64,000 nt of DNA from Anticarsia gemmatalis (GCF_050436995.1 NC_134763.1:7745001-7809000); one strand, 5' to 3'. Shown: positions 46,588 to 58,465, counted from the first letter of the stretch. Notes: generated by a model not told the origin, from the sequence alone. Numbers and translations: made by a program.

Positions 46588-46720
46588 GCTAACAGCTAGC
46601 CGTGCTTACCGGTTGGTAAACAATTTGTGGGTAAAGCAACGTTTGATGAGGACATTACGTTGATGGGTAGCCGCTTAGGAGTATTTGAGTATGTCTCCGT
46701 GTTTTGTCATAGTAGTTACG
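46588..46720 (+). repeat. Dispersed repeat B, 5' portion
   Basis: GTGGGTAAAGCAACGTTTGA and GATGGGTAGCCGCTTAGGAG match the opening blocks of family B. The later blocks are missing. Confidence 0.5.
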
Positions 46721-47501
46721 GACGTGAATGTATACTATTGAAGAATTCTTCAATCTGTAGCGTGTTTGTCGTAGATATGGGACGGCGCCTGAATTCCTGT
46801 AATAGGACAGTGACAGTTTATACTTTTTTGTGTATGAATATGTTGTCTTAAACCGGTTCTATAATGGTTACTTTTTAAACCCCATTTTAATGCTATGCAA
46901 ATTGTTTTATCTCAAGAAACGTTCAAGTAGCCAAGTCAATATGTTAGCATGAAGAATGGTACACATTGTACGTAATAGAATTACATAGAAATAATGACTT
47001 GCCTACTAGACACAAATAATAATTAGTGCCTAAGCCTAATGCAATCATAATCTTATTATTTTTTCTGTCTTCAAATATTTTCTGTTACAAAGCTGATGCT
47101 TTATTTAAGTACTCGCATGGCGAAAGATAGGAGAGGTAGTTGCAAACCTATTGAGTTGCTGTCGATCTTTCTATGGAAGATTCTGCTCTATCTAACAAGT
47201 GAGGATACGAACTAGAAAATTGCTCTTCAAAGATACACTCTGTAGAATTTTCTATGTAAAATTCTGAACATTTACCCATCGCATGACTTGTTCCAAAACA
47301 TCATGATGAAATCTTACATACTTAAAAGTTGTTTAACGCAGTTTGAGGCTGTGTAGTGTTGTGGACTCAAGGGCTAACCCCTCGATTCGGGGGGAGAACC
47401 TTGCCCCTGGACAGTAACAGTAAAACAGAAATCTCGACAGCTACTCGATGGTTCATCACCTCTCAATTTAAAGACTATTCTGATTAGTTGTTTATCTCCA
47501 G
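46721..47501 (+). other. Presumed end of the last intron before the host exon
   Basis: AT-rich DNA with repeat C at 47345-47430, ending in the acceptor at 47500-47501. The intron assignment follows from the exon call. Confidence 0.45.
47345..47430 (+). repeat. Dispersed repeat C, tail
   Basis: GTGGACTCAAGGGCTAACCC and GGGGGGAGAACCTTGCCCCT match the family C tail. It ends about 70 bases before the splice acceptor of the exon at 47502. Confidence 0.55.
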
Positions 47502-47689
47502 CCCACTGGGTGGTGCATCAGTGGCGGTTGTACGAGCGGTCGCTGTGCTCGCTCCTGGAGCTGCAGGCGCGCAAGGGCTCGTACTCCATGTGCTGCTCGC
47601 CGCGCTACGTGCTGGCCCCGGAGTACGCGCCGCACCTCCTGCCGCTGCCGCTCACGACCCGCGCGTCGCCGCCGCCCGCGCACTTGTAG
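47502..47689 (+). CDS. Terminal coding exon of an unidentified host gene
   Basis: A polypyrimidine stretch ending in TTTATCTCCAG (AG at 47500-47501) gives a convincing 3' splice site. The exon enters in phase with two bases left over from the previous codon, then reads 61 codons from HWVVHQWRLYERS to a TAG at 47687-47689. Nearly every third position is G or C, in a window that is otherwise strongly AT-rich, so this is under coding selection. Visible traits are an aromatic and leucine-rich first half, a cysteine pair in SMCCSPRY, and a proline-rich C-terminus (LLPLPL, SPPPAHL). I do not recognise the family. No upstream exon is evident nearby; upstream sequence is repeats and AT-rich DNA, as expected of a long last intron. 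Two overlapping open frames at the same place (47488-47697 plus, 47492-47683 minus) are GC-driven shadows. The first AATAAA I see downstream is at 48859, about 1.2 kb away. Confidence 0.75.
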
Positions 47690-49984
47690 CGATGTGATCT
47701 TGCGCCGTCACAGGTACTGTACATTTTGCTCTGTAATTTTAAAATATTAAGATGACGAAATTAGAAATTACTGAATACAGTAGCTAAGTTACTCGTGTCG
47801 CGAGTTATTAACTGGATATGAAAAAGATTCGGTAAAGGTGGTAACTGGTTGAAAGTTACACCCTGAAAATATGTTCATCTTTAGTGCATAACATCAAAGC
47901 GTCCATTTTAAGATGACTTTATTCGAGTATAACGTTTTGACGGATAATTGAACAAACCGTCAGAAGGTCAGAGAGTATAATCGTCAATCTTTAAAATAGT
48001 GTAAAATTTTGTTGTTTATACCACGGAAAGTTTCCCAATTACAACATTCTTATGGATGTCGTTGAGAACATATTACTGTTTGAATGTCTATGTTAATTCA
48101 CGGATAATTCACACACAATTTATACATATTCATGTAACGTTTGCTGAGTTCCCCACGCTTTACACTCCGGACCTATCAGCATTACACACACGTTCATTAT
48201 TAATGACCCGGGAACAGTTAAACAGGCTCCCTTACATATTATTACGTACTAGAAACTGACACACAGTGTGATGGTGCGCGTTCAGTAGTCCATGCGACCG
48301 CCCGCAGACGTTTAAGTCCGAATTCCGGATCGGACCAAAAATTACTTCAGTTTTTTTCCGTCATTCTCTCTAGATACACGAAGTTTGTCGGCTGAGGTTG
48401 TAGATCTCCTAAGACCTCGGAGAGCACGTAAAGCCGTCGTGTGTGTTAACCGTTCCACCGAAGGAAGTGAGGGTTTAGAGAGTGTGCCTGTGTACTGTGC
48501 TCATGCTTGGATACTATAAACATAGTCCTGCATGGTTGGCCGGCTGCAATTAAACTGTCTGCCGTAGCGGAATATAGGCAAGGAGGACTTTCTACCGGCC
48601 CAAAGCCCAGACATTTCAAGCACCATTATAAATTGAGGGACCGAGAACTTCAGTCAATGCATAAGGCGTCAGCCATAAGCCGTCAATCAGAATCAGACCG
48701 CGACTTTTTATAAATCAAGGTACTCAATGATCACAAAATTACCATATCATTAGTACAACATAATAAGTAGCCGGTAAAACACATTAATCGATCTCTAATC
48801 GATATAGACATTCAGCTTTCAAACAAGTAACATCAATTAAGATTTTCATACATTACAAAATAAACTTTATTTCTTAAGCTTAGGATACAATTTTGAGTGA
48901 AGTTTTGTCAGTGTACTGTTTATTATTAGGTTCGGACGGTGTTTATTTCTTCACGCTCTGTAAACAATTAGGGTGGTTACTTTAGTAGTGATTGCTTTTA
49001 TTCTTGTGAAATACTAGTTTTTACTCTTGACTACGATCGCGTTAGTATTTTCTGTTGCAAACATTCTGACAAACTTTCGCATTTATAATATTAACAGCAA
49101 GTTTCTTCTTTAAATTGCAGTTAAAAATGACATTATTTTTTGACAAATTTGAATGTAATTTTTATTTGGCTGTTACTTTTGGTGAAGAAACTGGCCGTAA
49201 GTAATTTATAAGTAAATCTAAAAAGGTAAAAACTGAAAGCATAATATTCAGGAATGATTAATTAATTGTTAACAAGATTTCAAATATTTTGTATCTAAAA
49301 TTTATGTATTATAATTAACAACAGGAATTATATTTTATGGTACGAAAAGTAATAATGCAAATAGCAAGTAGGACCTTAAATTTAATAAAAAACACTAAAA
49401 GGTAGAACACAAAAAAAGGTAAAATTATCAAATCAGTTTTGTTAAAGACCAGATGTTCAAAAAAATATTAATACCACCGACTTACAATGCAAGCCTTGTA
49501 AGCCGGTGCTCTTTACAAATCAATGTAAAAGGCTTCAACAATTTAAATATATTTTCATACTTAAGTACTTACACAGTTTAGTAGTAAATTGAATAAAAGA
49601 CTGGCTAATGTGTGCCCTTGTCAATCACCGTCCCGATACTTTTTGTGTTCAACTTGAAAGTATCAAAATCATTTACAGTTCAAGACTTTAATGGGCTCTA
49701 TTGTTAACACGTCAATAATTTACCGAATTATATTAAATTTACAATAGTACTATTAGTATTGCTTGTGGCATATTGTATTGTTTTTGTAGCCTGTGGCATA
49801 TTGTATTATCTGTAGTATCGAGTTCTTGATTTAAAATTGTTCTACAATAATAGGTATTTATGTTTCTTCCGAAAAAGACGCTGAACAATTTTTTTATTAA
49901 CATTTCTTGATAGGCAGCTCGATTTTGGTAGTCAATCGTTTTGCCGAAAGGACCTTTTTTGTCCAATTACTTTTTGTATGATTA
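47690..49984 (+). other. Presumed 3' untranslated and downstream DNA
   Basis: After the stop, CCGTCACAGGTACTGT at 47706 contains a possible donor site but lies beyond the stop. The first AATAAA is at 48859. A segment at 48500-48720 (CTGCCGTAGCGGAATATAGG) resembles a lepidopteran repeat and carries a chance 68-codon frame. Confidence 0.4.
48395..48445 (+). repeat. Dispersed repeat B, short piece
   Basis: Only CCTCGGAGAGCACGTAAAGC is clearly shared with family B. Confidence 0.35.
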
Positions 49985-50170
49985 AAGATTAGGCTCTAAC
50001 GGTGAAAGGAAACATCGTGAGGGGAAACCTTGCCTAAAATTTGATTAATACCATACAAAGTCTCCAACCCGCACTTAGCCAGCGTGGTGGACTCAAGGCC
50101 TAACCCCTCCCCCTCGTTTGGGAGGTGACCCTTGCCCTGCAGTGGGACAGTAATGGCTTAAAAAAAAAGA
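49985..50170 (+). repeat. Dispersed repeat C, full copy with A-tail
   Basis: The order is GGAAACATCGTGAGGGGAAA, CAACCCGCACTTAGCCAGCG, GGCCTAACCCCTCCCCCTCG, CTGCAGTGGGACAGTAATGG, then an A-run. An A-rich tail and fixed 3' end suggest a retroposed SINE or LINE 3' end. Confidence 0.65.
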
Positions 50171-50525
50171 TTCAATTACTTTTTTCTGACTCGTAGATCG
50201 TTTCATCAATAGATCAATTTCAAAACCATTTACTGACTTGCATACAAATATACACACATACGTAATCGCACATTGTGACATTCATTCCTTCATAGTAGTT
50301 TTAAAAGGCAATAATTTGTAAGTTCCAGTAGCGGCGAGGGTGCCGAGAGGTTAAGTGTTGGCCACTAGCTTTCCAACTATGTACTAACTACGTTTTATTA
50401 GCTATTCCTCTTTTATTGGCCTATCAGTAAACAGAAACTGTTTGACTCTATGCCCTCAATTTCTATTATTTATGGTCAGTGTGAGTAAATGACGTGTTAA
50501 CTAACTAATAGTATTATAGCTATTA

Positions 50526-50724
50526 CTAGCGGACCCGACAGACGTTGTCCTATCTAATAAATTAAAAAATAATTAAAAAAACATCGTCCAGCGGACAAAA
50601 TTGTGAATCTAAACCATTCTCAGATCCCCTTGAACACACACAAAAAATTTCATCAAAATCGGTCCAGTCGTTTAAGAGAAGTTCAGTGACATACACACTT
50701 ACAGAAGAATTATATATATAAAGA
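50526..50724 (-). mobile_element. Helitron-like element, second family, minus strand
   Basis: It begins CTAGCGGACCCGACAGACG and ends ATATATAAAGA, the inverse of 22763-22963. The foldback element starts four bases after its end. Confidence 0.75.
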
Positions 50725-50728
50725 TATA

Positions 50729-51244
50729 CAGGGTGTGGCGTAAATAATGGATAATCCTTTACCAGCGGATGGGCGACTTCCCGACTGATCTAAAAATTAA
50801 AATTTACCTCTGGCACAAGTATCATAGTTTTCGAGATTTTGGCCATTTTGTGTGTTTTTTAAGAAACCGATTTACGCTCTTAGTTTTTGATGCTGTGATC
50901 ACAAATTAAGGCTTTTTTTTAATCCGTTTTTTGCAAATAAATCCTGAATAGATATGCTATTGAATCTACAATCTTGTTTTGTTATTACTACTTGTTTTTT
51001 ATTTAAATTATGCATTCAAAGTTAAATTTTATAATCTTTCACAACTTTCGTGCAACTTTGAGCACTTGTGGTGAAAAAAAAATGTATGGTGGCTTTACTG
51101 CCCACTCCATAAATAATTTCTAAATTTTATCAAAATTCCAAATTGGTATAACATGCAGCATTAATATTGATTATTGTCAAAATATTACAAAGAACTTAAA
51201 TTATTAACACTTTTGCCGGTCGACTAATTTTATTTTTGCACGCG
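50729..51244 (+). repeat. Left arm of the foldback element
   Basis: It starts CAGGGTGTGGCG and ends near TTTTGCACGCGTTTAAGC. It pairs with 51782-52294. Confidence 0.88.
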
Positions 51245-51465
51245 TTTAAGCTAAGTTTGCTTTCAAATATTCATGTCTATAGGGTTATTACACTATTAAA
51301 GATTATTTAGATGATAAAAAAGCTTGGAACTGTGCTGCTTCTACCAAGTCTATTTCAAAATAATGTATTACAATTTGATGAAAAATGATTTATTTGTCAA
51401 CAGATTAGTTTTCTTTAGATTTCTAATTATCTTTATTATTTGAATATTATTTATGTTTTGTATTT

Positions 51466-51640
51466 CTTTTTTTTTTCTTTCTTTTCAACACTGCACACAA
51501 GTGCTCAAAGTTGCACAAAAGTGTTGAAAAATTATAAAATTTAACTTTGAATGCATAGTTTAAATAAAAGACAGGTAGTAATAACAAAACAAGATATTAG
51601 GTTCAATAGCACATCAATTCAGGATTTATTTGCAAAAAAA
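51466..51640 (-). repeat. Internal partial arm copy, right-arm orientation
   Basis: The block from GCTCAAAGTTGCAC through TTTAACTTTGAATGCAT to CAGGATTTATTTGCAAAA matches the right arm at about 51945-52095, with substitutions. Confidence 0.85.
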
Positions 51641-51770
51641 AATGCCCATTATGTGTGTTTAAGAAAGCGATTTACGCTCGTACTTTTTGATGCTGCAATC
51701 ACAAATTAAGCCTTTTTTTAAATCCGTTTTTTGCAATTAAATTCTGAATAGATGTGCTATTGAATCTAGA
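51641..51770 (+). repeat. Internal partial arm copy, left-arm orientation
   Basis: AAGCGATTTACGCTCG, TTTTTGATGCTG and GTGCTATTGAATCTAG match the left arm at about 50855-50975. Confidence 0.85.
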
Positions 51771-51781
51771 ACGCGCTTAGC

Positions 51782-52294
51782 GTGCAAAAATAAAATTAGT
51801 CGACCGGCAAAAGTGTTAATAATTTAAGTTCTTTGTAATATTTTGACAATAATCAATATTAATGCTGCATGTTATACCAATTTAGAATTCTAATAAAATT
51901 TAAAAATTATTTATGGCGTGGGCAGTAAAGCCACCATACATTTTTTTTTCAACACAAGAGCTCAAAGTTGCACGAAAGTTGTGAAAGATTATAAAATTTA
52001 ACTTTGAATGCATAATTTAAATAAAAAACAAGTAGTAATAACAAAACAAGATATTAGGTTCAATAGCACATCTATTCAGGATTTATTTGCAAAAAACAAA
52101 TTAAAAAAAAGCCTTAATTTGTGATCACAGCATCAAAAACTAAGAGCGTAAATCGCTTTCTTAAAAAACACACAAAATGGCCAAAATCTCGAAAACTATG
52201 ATACTTGTGCCAGAGGTAAATTTTAATTTTTAGATCAGTCGGGAAGTCGCCCATCCGCTGGTAAAGGATTATCCATTATTTACGCCACACCCTG
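51782..52294 (-). repeat. Right arm of the foldback element
   Basis: It is the inverted copy of 50729-51244 and ends CGCCACACCCTG, followed by TA. Confidence 0.88.
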
Positions 52295-52760
52295 TATATG
52301 ATTATAGCCCAGTGAGCAATTTCAAAGTTGAAAGTAGTATATGGAAACGGCTTACATTCACATCAATTTGCCACAAATAACCAAGCATATTCCAATAAAT
52401 TATTTATAAAATAACACATACTAAAGCGAGATTTACATGAAGCACTTTCACAAATTGATAATATTCCCGTCTTAAACAAATTATTGTACTGCAAATGGAG
52501 TTTACACTACAGTTTCACAATTTATTCCTAAGTATATTAGGACAGGAGAGACAGTAGTGTGGCGATACTAATAATACTAATCTGATCTGTTTTTAATACA
52601 AGCAATATTTTGATATATTTGATTTATTTTTTTAACTAGTGTAGTAACAAAGTCCCCAGTTTTAAAAAAAACCTTGTATAAAATTCGGAGCAAGATTTAT
52701 AATTTTAAATAACATCACTTATAGCACAATATTCACTTATATTTGTCTCATTTTTTAAAA

Positions 52761-52988
52761 TCTGTACTTAATATTATAAAGCTGAAGAGTTTGTTTGTTT
52801 GTTTGAACGCGCTAATCTCAGGAACTACTGGTCCGATTTGAAAAATTATTTCATTGTTAGATAGTCCATTTATCGAGGAAGGCTATAGGCTATATATCAT
52901 CACGCTACGACTAATAGGAGCAGAGTAGCAATAAAATTTGACCCATTCTCTCTTATGTGACGCAAACGAAGTTGCGCGGGTCAGCTAG
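52761..52988 (+). mobile_element. LEP1-like Helitron, full length
   Basis: It starts TCTGTACTTAATATTATAA after A and ends GGGTCAGCTAG before T, with a short GTTT tract. Confidence 0.9.
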
Positions 52989-54740
52989 TGTATCATAAAG
53001 TATGTGATACTTTAATAGCCCAACAACTTATTACTAAGACGGTTTTTTAACAATTAATCATCAATTTGTAAAATTGACTTAAACGTTTCAACATTAATCT
53101 CATGTCTTAACACAAAATGTTCTTGTTGTCATTTCGTTCAATCATCGTCATGTTAATATAAATTATCGCCTGTCATCACAGGAGCCTGGACATGATGTGT
53201 CAAAACTACCAGAAAGGAAACAAGATGGATATTGTTATATCACTCACTGTCATAAAGGATTAACATGTATTAAAAAGAGTTTACTTGTGAACTGACTGAT
53301 GACTTAATTACTGACTATTTAAGTAGTTAGTAACTTTTCATTATAGATTTTTTTCTATAAAAGGTAGTAGGTTCTGCAAGATTAATTTCTCTAGCGGTTC
53401 ATGTCTGTCATGATTTCGTCTGTGCTGTGGAGAAGTCTAGAGTTCGAAACTTAAGGTTTTCCATTATTATTTTTTTTAAAAGCCACGCAAGGCTCTCTCT
53501 TGGATTTCCAGCCGTCGTCCCTTGGTCGTTTTCTTCGTCTGGCCTTCATTCAAGAAATTCTTGGTGATATACATTTTGAAGGTTAAGTCACAGACTTATT
53601 GCTGAATATCAGAAAACACAAATTTCCAGATTCGTGTGACTTTCGCTATTTTGAAGCCAATACGAAAAGTTAAAAAATTGGAAACTTGCCTACCAAAATT
53701 TAATTTTAGAAACAATTTAAGTTGAATAATAAAAATCCAGTCAAACATCTGTTCCCAATAACCCATAATCTGAATGTATGACAAATAATTCAGCATGTTG
53801 CTAAGGGGGGTGCACACTGGCAGACGCGCGGGCGCGGTTCTTTGTTTACGTTAAAAGCACGCGCGCATGACCGGACCACGACGTTTATTTCCAAAACAAT
53901 TACACCAACCGGGACTCAACTTTCGTACCGCCGTTGTGCCGGAGTACAATATTCGTCTTGACAAATGGATTTCACCTTTCAGCTTTTATGGGATTTACTT
54001 TGTTTTCTTTGTGTTTTGAGGTTATGTTATTGTGCTTATTAGTATGTGGTTTGATAGCGAGGCAAACAGTAAGGTTGCGTGCATTACAAGTTTAAATAAC
54101 ACATTTTTACATTAGAAAGTGTACAATATTCTTATTGTTACTAGATTTGGGCGCTTAAAAATGTTTTTTTTTAGAAGTAATCGCATTAAGAGACACGTCA
54201 GGCGAATCTTAGATATGTAAAATGTGTTTGTAGAAGACTGAAATGTGTTATGCATAAACTAAACATAAACGTATTTTTAAAATAACAGCGATTTTTTTAA
54301 ATCAGCTCTTTATACCAATTTAACAAGTAATTGAAATCATCGTTATATTTGTAATCTACCATTATTTTTTTAAAGCTATTGCTCGTGAGCGGGAACGGCG
54401 AGTTAATCACGGCTTGGTCTTTGTCATTACCAACATATCCATGTAAATAAAAAAAATATATCACTGATTTATTCCGCCATGTAAATAAAATAACTGGTTG
54501 TTTCCAAAAGCTCGTAAAAAGCGTGATACATAAACAATGTATGTAGACCCACCCTAACATGCGTCCTCAGTCGTTTTCCATTGATTTAAAGTGGTGTTTG
54601 TTAGTTCACATCCGGGAAGCATGCGATATGAAGCTTATTTACAACTTTTGCAATGTAGCCCCGGCTTTATAAATACATGCACATATCAAACAGGAACTAT
54701 TGATTCATTAGAGATCTTTCTTAATTGACTATTATATTCC
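52989..54740. other. Noncoding DNA around the CpG patch
   Basis: Apart from 53806-53960, I see only AT-rich sequence. Two minus frames (53596-53817, 54297-54560) lack motifs and coding-like composition. Confidence 0.45.
53806..53960. other. CpG-rich patch in AT-rich DNA
   Basis: GACGCGCGGGCGCGGTTC and AAGCACGCGCGCATGACC lie within 60 bases, and several more CG pairs follow. No open frame of note crosses it. It could be an unmarked promoter, an old element end or a captured fragment. Confidence 0.4.
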
Positions 54741-54744
54741 ATTG

Positions 54745-54905
54745 GTTGCACTGTCTATTGTGAGGTATCAGCTTCGATTTCTAGGTAAAGTTGTACTATG
54801 TTTTTTCCAAATGTATGTTCGTGGCTTGTTATTCCACTCAGTCGATCTATCCGTTGTGAGGTCCCAGCTTCGATTTCTATATAAAGTCGTCCTATGTTTG
54901 TTATG
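54745..54905 (+). repeat. Two-unit tandem duplication, period 96 bp
   Basis: TTGTGAGGT, CAGCTTCGATTTCTA, AAAGT and CTATGTTT occur in the same order at 54758 and again at 54854. The period equals 32 codons, so the plus frame shows LRFL-KVVLC twice. There is no other sign of a gene. Confidence 0.7.
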
Positions 54906-54973
54906 CTCGTCTGCTATAGCCTAGGACTGTAAATATAGTGGTATGATATAATAAAATGGTGAATGTTGATCAA

Positions 54974-55125
54974 CAGTGCAATTTTCTAGTCAGTACTATC
55001 GAGTATCGAGAGTTTGACATTTAAGTGTACTCAAAAATTCGTTCCTACGGCACCCGTTAGAAGTGACGATCGGGTTTTCATACAAAATTTGTCAATAGTC
55101 GATAGTAGTAGGGAATCGCTCTCTG
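54974..55125 (+). mobile_element. M1 MITE, full length
   Basis: It begins CAGTGCAATTTTCTAGTCAG and ends GTAGGGAATCGCTCTCTG, with the core ATCGAGTATCGAGAGTTTGA. Confidence 0.83.
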
Positions 55126-55811
55126 CTTTTCTGTTACATACGAGTTTTGTATGCAACACAAGAGTGGGGCTATGTTTTGCTATATACGTGTAAAGATTAC
55201 ATTTATAGCTTTGATTTCTACACTAACGGGTCTATAAGTGTGTACTAACTTGTCAATGATTTGCCCCCTACCATATAAGGGCTATTATTACTAATGTTAA
55301 ACAGGCTGTAAATCTATAAATACATTGAATCTAGTTGTTTACCTTCCTATATATTTACCAATCGTTATAAGTTTCACTTTCGCTTATGACTTTAAAACTT
55401 TCGTGAATATAACTGGGTATTAAATAGGGATTTAAAATGTTATTTCGATTTTTAACGCAGTTTGCAATAACCGTGGTTATATGCTGACACTCCCAGCAAT
55501 AGTTTTTTGTGTGTAGAAATGAAAGTGGTTAATTTTGGAAAACTGAAAAACACCAAACTGTTTTTCAGATATCGTTCCAAAAATGTTCTTAACAGCAAGG
55601 GCCTTAGGGCTATGGCCTTTCCAAAAATCGTGTAAAAAAAATCTTACCTAATCTATGCAACATTAATTGCAAATCCGAAGTCCCGAATAATTAAATTTTC
55701 TATTATTCCCATGGTTAATTTACAATTTATGATGACTCTAATGTATGAGTTTGTTTAGTTTACTGGACCAGTGAGCGCATAATTATGAATTTCATCTTAT
55801 TAAATAATTGT

Positions 55812-55893
55812 TTCATGTTGGATTAGAATCTACGACCTCCCGACGCAATGGTAGCGGCGAGGCGACCTAAACCACTGCGCCTCGGAGGCAGAT
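55812..55893 (-). mobile_element. tRNA-derived SINE head, minus strand
   Basis: Read on the minus strand it gives GCCTCCGAGGCGCAGTGGTT, then GTCGCCTCGCCGCTACC and GTAGATTCTAATCCAACATG. Only the tRNA-like head is preserved. Confidence 0.7.
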
Positions 55894-57884
55894 TTACATT
55901 TGCCGTGAGCATTTTCATTAATCAACGTCTTTCCGTTCACCAATAATTTGGGTCAAATATCTTCAAGTTATGTGGTCAAGGAAACAATTGTCTGACTACC
56001 GTCAATCAGTAAGATTGATTAGCAAGAAATTAACGATCTGTAAAATTGTACGATTGTGTTGACTTTTTGTCTGTAGCCAGTGTTTATAGACATTTGAATT
56101 GACAACGTAATTGGCGTGTTTAGTGTTTTAGTCTCTAAGGTTCCCAAGCTCTTAAGGTGGGTCTATGCTAGGAGTTAAGCATGAGCGGAGAGTAAGTTGG
56201 ACTGACTTGCAAGCCTCGAAAGAATGTACCCCTAAAAGCAAATTTTGTATTTTTATATAAAAGGTTTTTATTTGTACAAAAAATAACAATAATCATCTGT
56301 AATTTGTTTTGTTCAAAAATCATTAATTATTTGAATTTGAAAAGGGATGGCGAAAAGAAAGAATGGCCAAGGTTTTGTACTTGCCACTCTTATTATTAGC
56401 TCTACCTTCCAGACTGGCGGTAAATTCACTTAATAATCGTTAATTATATTGTAATAATAATATATGATGAATTATAGTTATTATCTATAATATTATTAGT
56501 ACTAATAATATATTAAATATTTTTTATTTGTACTTGCCTATAACGGGCAGAACCGTCTGAGACAGTTTCAAAACACGCTTTTATTTGGTTCTCCAATAAT
56601 AAATGCAAGGTATTAAAACTTGACCTATCAAACATTATTTTGTTAAAAAACCCATTTTAAAATTATAACTTCTACTTTTAATGGTGTTCGTACGACTTTC
56701 ATACAAAGGGGTAAGCAGTCTGGGTAATAAAAATTACGCTCGTTGAGTTTTACGACTCACGTACTAAGGTGCCTTTAAATAGAAAATAATTCACTAAGCA
56801 ATTCGACTTGTTTACATTACGTGTTTGTATTTACATGTTTTCTTGTGCGTTTGTCTTGTGCTTAATAGCTCGGAAACGGCTGGACCAATTTTGTTATGAC
56901 TCCGCTGTTATGATTGGGTTAGGACATATTTCGTGTTATAAATAGTGATTGTTGATTTTGTGGATGCATACATAATTAAATAGATTTTCCTTAATTTTGT
57001 ACTGCGGTCAATAAATTGCTTCTTTTGGTAGATTTATGAGCTAACTTTCAAGGTGTTTCCGGGTTCTGTAAATCAATTACTGTAAATTTAAAACGTTAAA
57101 TTAGCGATATTTCGTTAAAAAAGCAGGGTCCTTATTCTTAAAACCCGACATTCGCAAACGCACGTTAAATTGTCGAACGGCTGTCGTAATTTGAATACTT
57201 TTCAGTTGTTAAGTTGATTCTCATTCAAATTGTGTTTAAATGGTTACGTAATGGCTGCGTTTAGCATTTTTAAAAGCTTCCACAACTTGTAACAATGCAT
57301 GTTGACTTACAACATACGTGTATTGATTTTGACAAGACTATTACGCGATTTAAACAATTTGTTTCAAAAGAAAATAATTTGTAAAAATTATTACTCTCTA
57401 GCAACCCCGTTCTTGGTTAAAAAGTAATTTTACACAGAACTTTAGCAAACATTACACCAAATCTTGCTTGGGAATCGCTCTCTATTGGTGATAAACACAT
57501 AATACTTGATCACAAAAATTTAATTTTACCATAAACAAACAGACAGACAGACAGACACACTAAGAAGACTTTGAACAAACAAAATAAACTTTACATTACG
57601 AAAAAAATGATAGTGATACTATGTACTTAAAGGGGTAAAGTAGGGGCTTATTAAGATGTTATTTTCTTGTCATGATTCGGTACCACATGTGGCGTTATTT
57701 TTAGCTACAAGCTACAATCATGTCTATGCTTCCACGGGGTATCATACAGAAAACTCAATAATTATCCCTTGCGTCGACACTATAATTAAAAGCTCGGCTT
57801 CTGATCAGTGATTTCATTATAAGACTGCTTCAACCAATAAAATTGAAGTAAGTAAATCGAAAGAGTAATTAATACTTTGTTTAT
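55894..57884. other. AT-rich noncoding DNA
   Basis: Scraps only: a LINE-like block near 56395 (inverse of the 32400 block), a Helitron-like scrap at about 56865-56920 (TAGCTCGGAAACGGCTGGAC) and an (ACAG)n microsatellite at about 57539-57560. Confidence 0.45.
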
Positions 57885-58062
57885 TAGGGTTCCATACCTC
57901 AAAACGAGAATATGAAACCCTTACCGGGCCAATTTGCTCTTCATCCGTCTGTCCGTCTGTCGAGATCCTTTTTCTTAGGAACAGGCAGATATTAAGCTGA
58001 AATTTATATAAAATACTCAGGGCTACTGGACATTAGGGACCCTTAGAGCTGTGATAATATGA
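57885..58062 (-). repeat. Dispersed repeat F-like, minus strand
   Basis: TTAGGGTTCCATACCTCAAA is the inverse of the family tail, followed by CCGTCTGTCCGTCTGTCGAG. The rest is diverged. Confidence 0.45.
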
Positions 58063-58215
58063 ACGTAAGAAAAACTGATTTTTATATTAACAAGCTACAC
58101 CACGGCTTCGACCGCGTGGTTTGTAAAAATATACAATGGTTTATAAGCCGCCACCTTGCACACACTATAGTTTCCTGAGGTCGAATGAACAAAAACATTG
58201 TCACATCTATATATA

Positions 58216-58465
58216 TCTATACTAATATTATAAAGCTGAAGAGTTTGTTTGTTTGTTTGAACGCGCTAATCTCAGGAACTCCTGGACCGATTTGAAAAAT
58301 TATTTCAGTGTTAGATAGCTTATTTATCGAGGAAGGTTATAGGCTATATATCATCACGCTACGACCAATAGGAGCAGAGAAGGAATAAAAAATGTTACAA
58401 AAACGGGGAAAATAATAACCTATTGTCTCCTATGTGACGCAAGCGAAGTTGCGCGGGTCAGCTAG
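58216..58465 (+). mobile_element. LEP1-like Helitron, full length
   Basis: It starts TCTATACTAATATTATAAAG after A and ends GGGTCAGCTAG before T. It is one of the least diverged copies. Confidence 0.92.

Larger units (their letters stand above)
50729..52294. mobile_element. 1566-bp foldback transposon with ~515-bp inverted arms
   Basis: The left end CAGGGTGTGGCGTAAATAAT and its inverse at the right end are each flanked by TA (50727-50728 and 52295-52296). The arms, 50729-51244 and 51782-52294, are inverted copies of each other over their whole length. The centre holds an AT-rich spacer (51245-51465), then a partial arm copy in the right-arm orientation (51466-51640) and another in the left-arm orientation (51641-51770). 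No protein-coding frame is visible, so it is non-autonomous. TA flanks suit a Tc1/mariner-like mobiliser but do not prove it. Confidence 0.9.

Noticed and set aside
47488..47697. Overlapping frames MFISSPLGG... (plus) and MRGRRRRAG... (minus) as the coding frame of the GC-rich exon
   Set aside because: Only the HWVVHQWRLYERS frame shows consistent G/C third positions and follows a splice acceptor; the others start outside the exon or lack codon bias.
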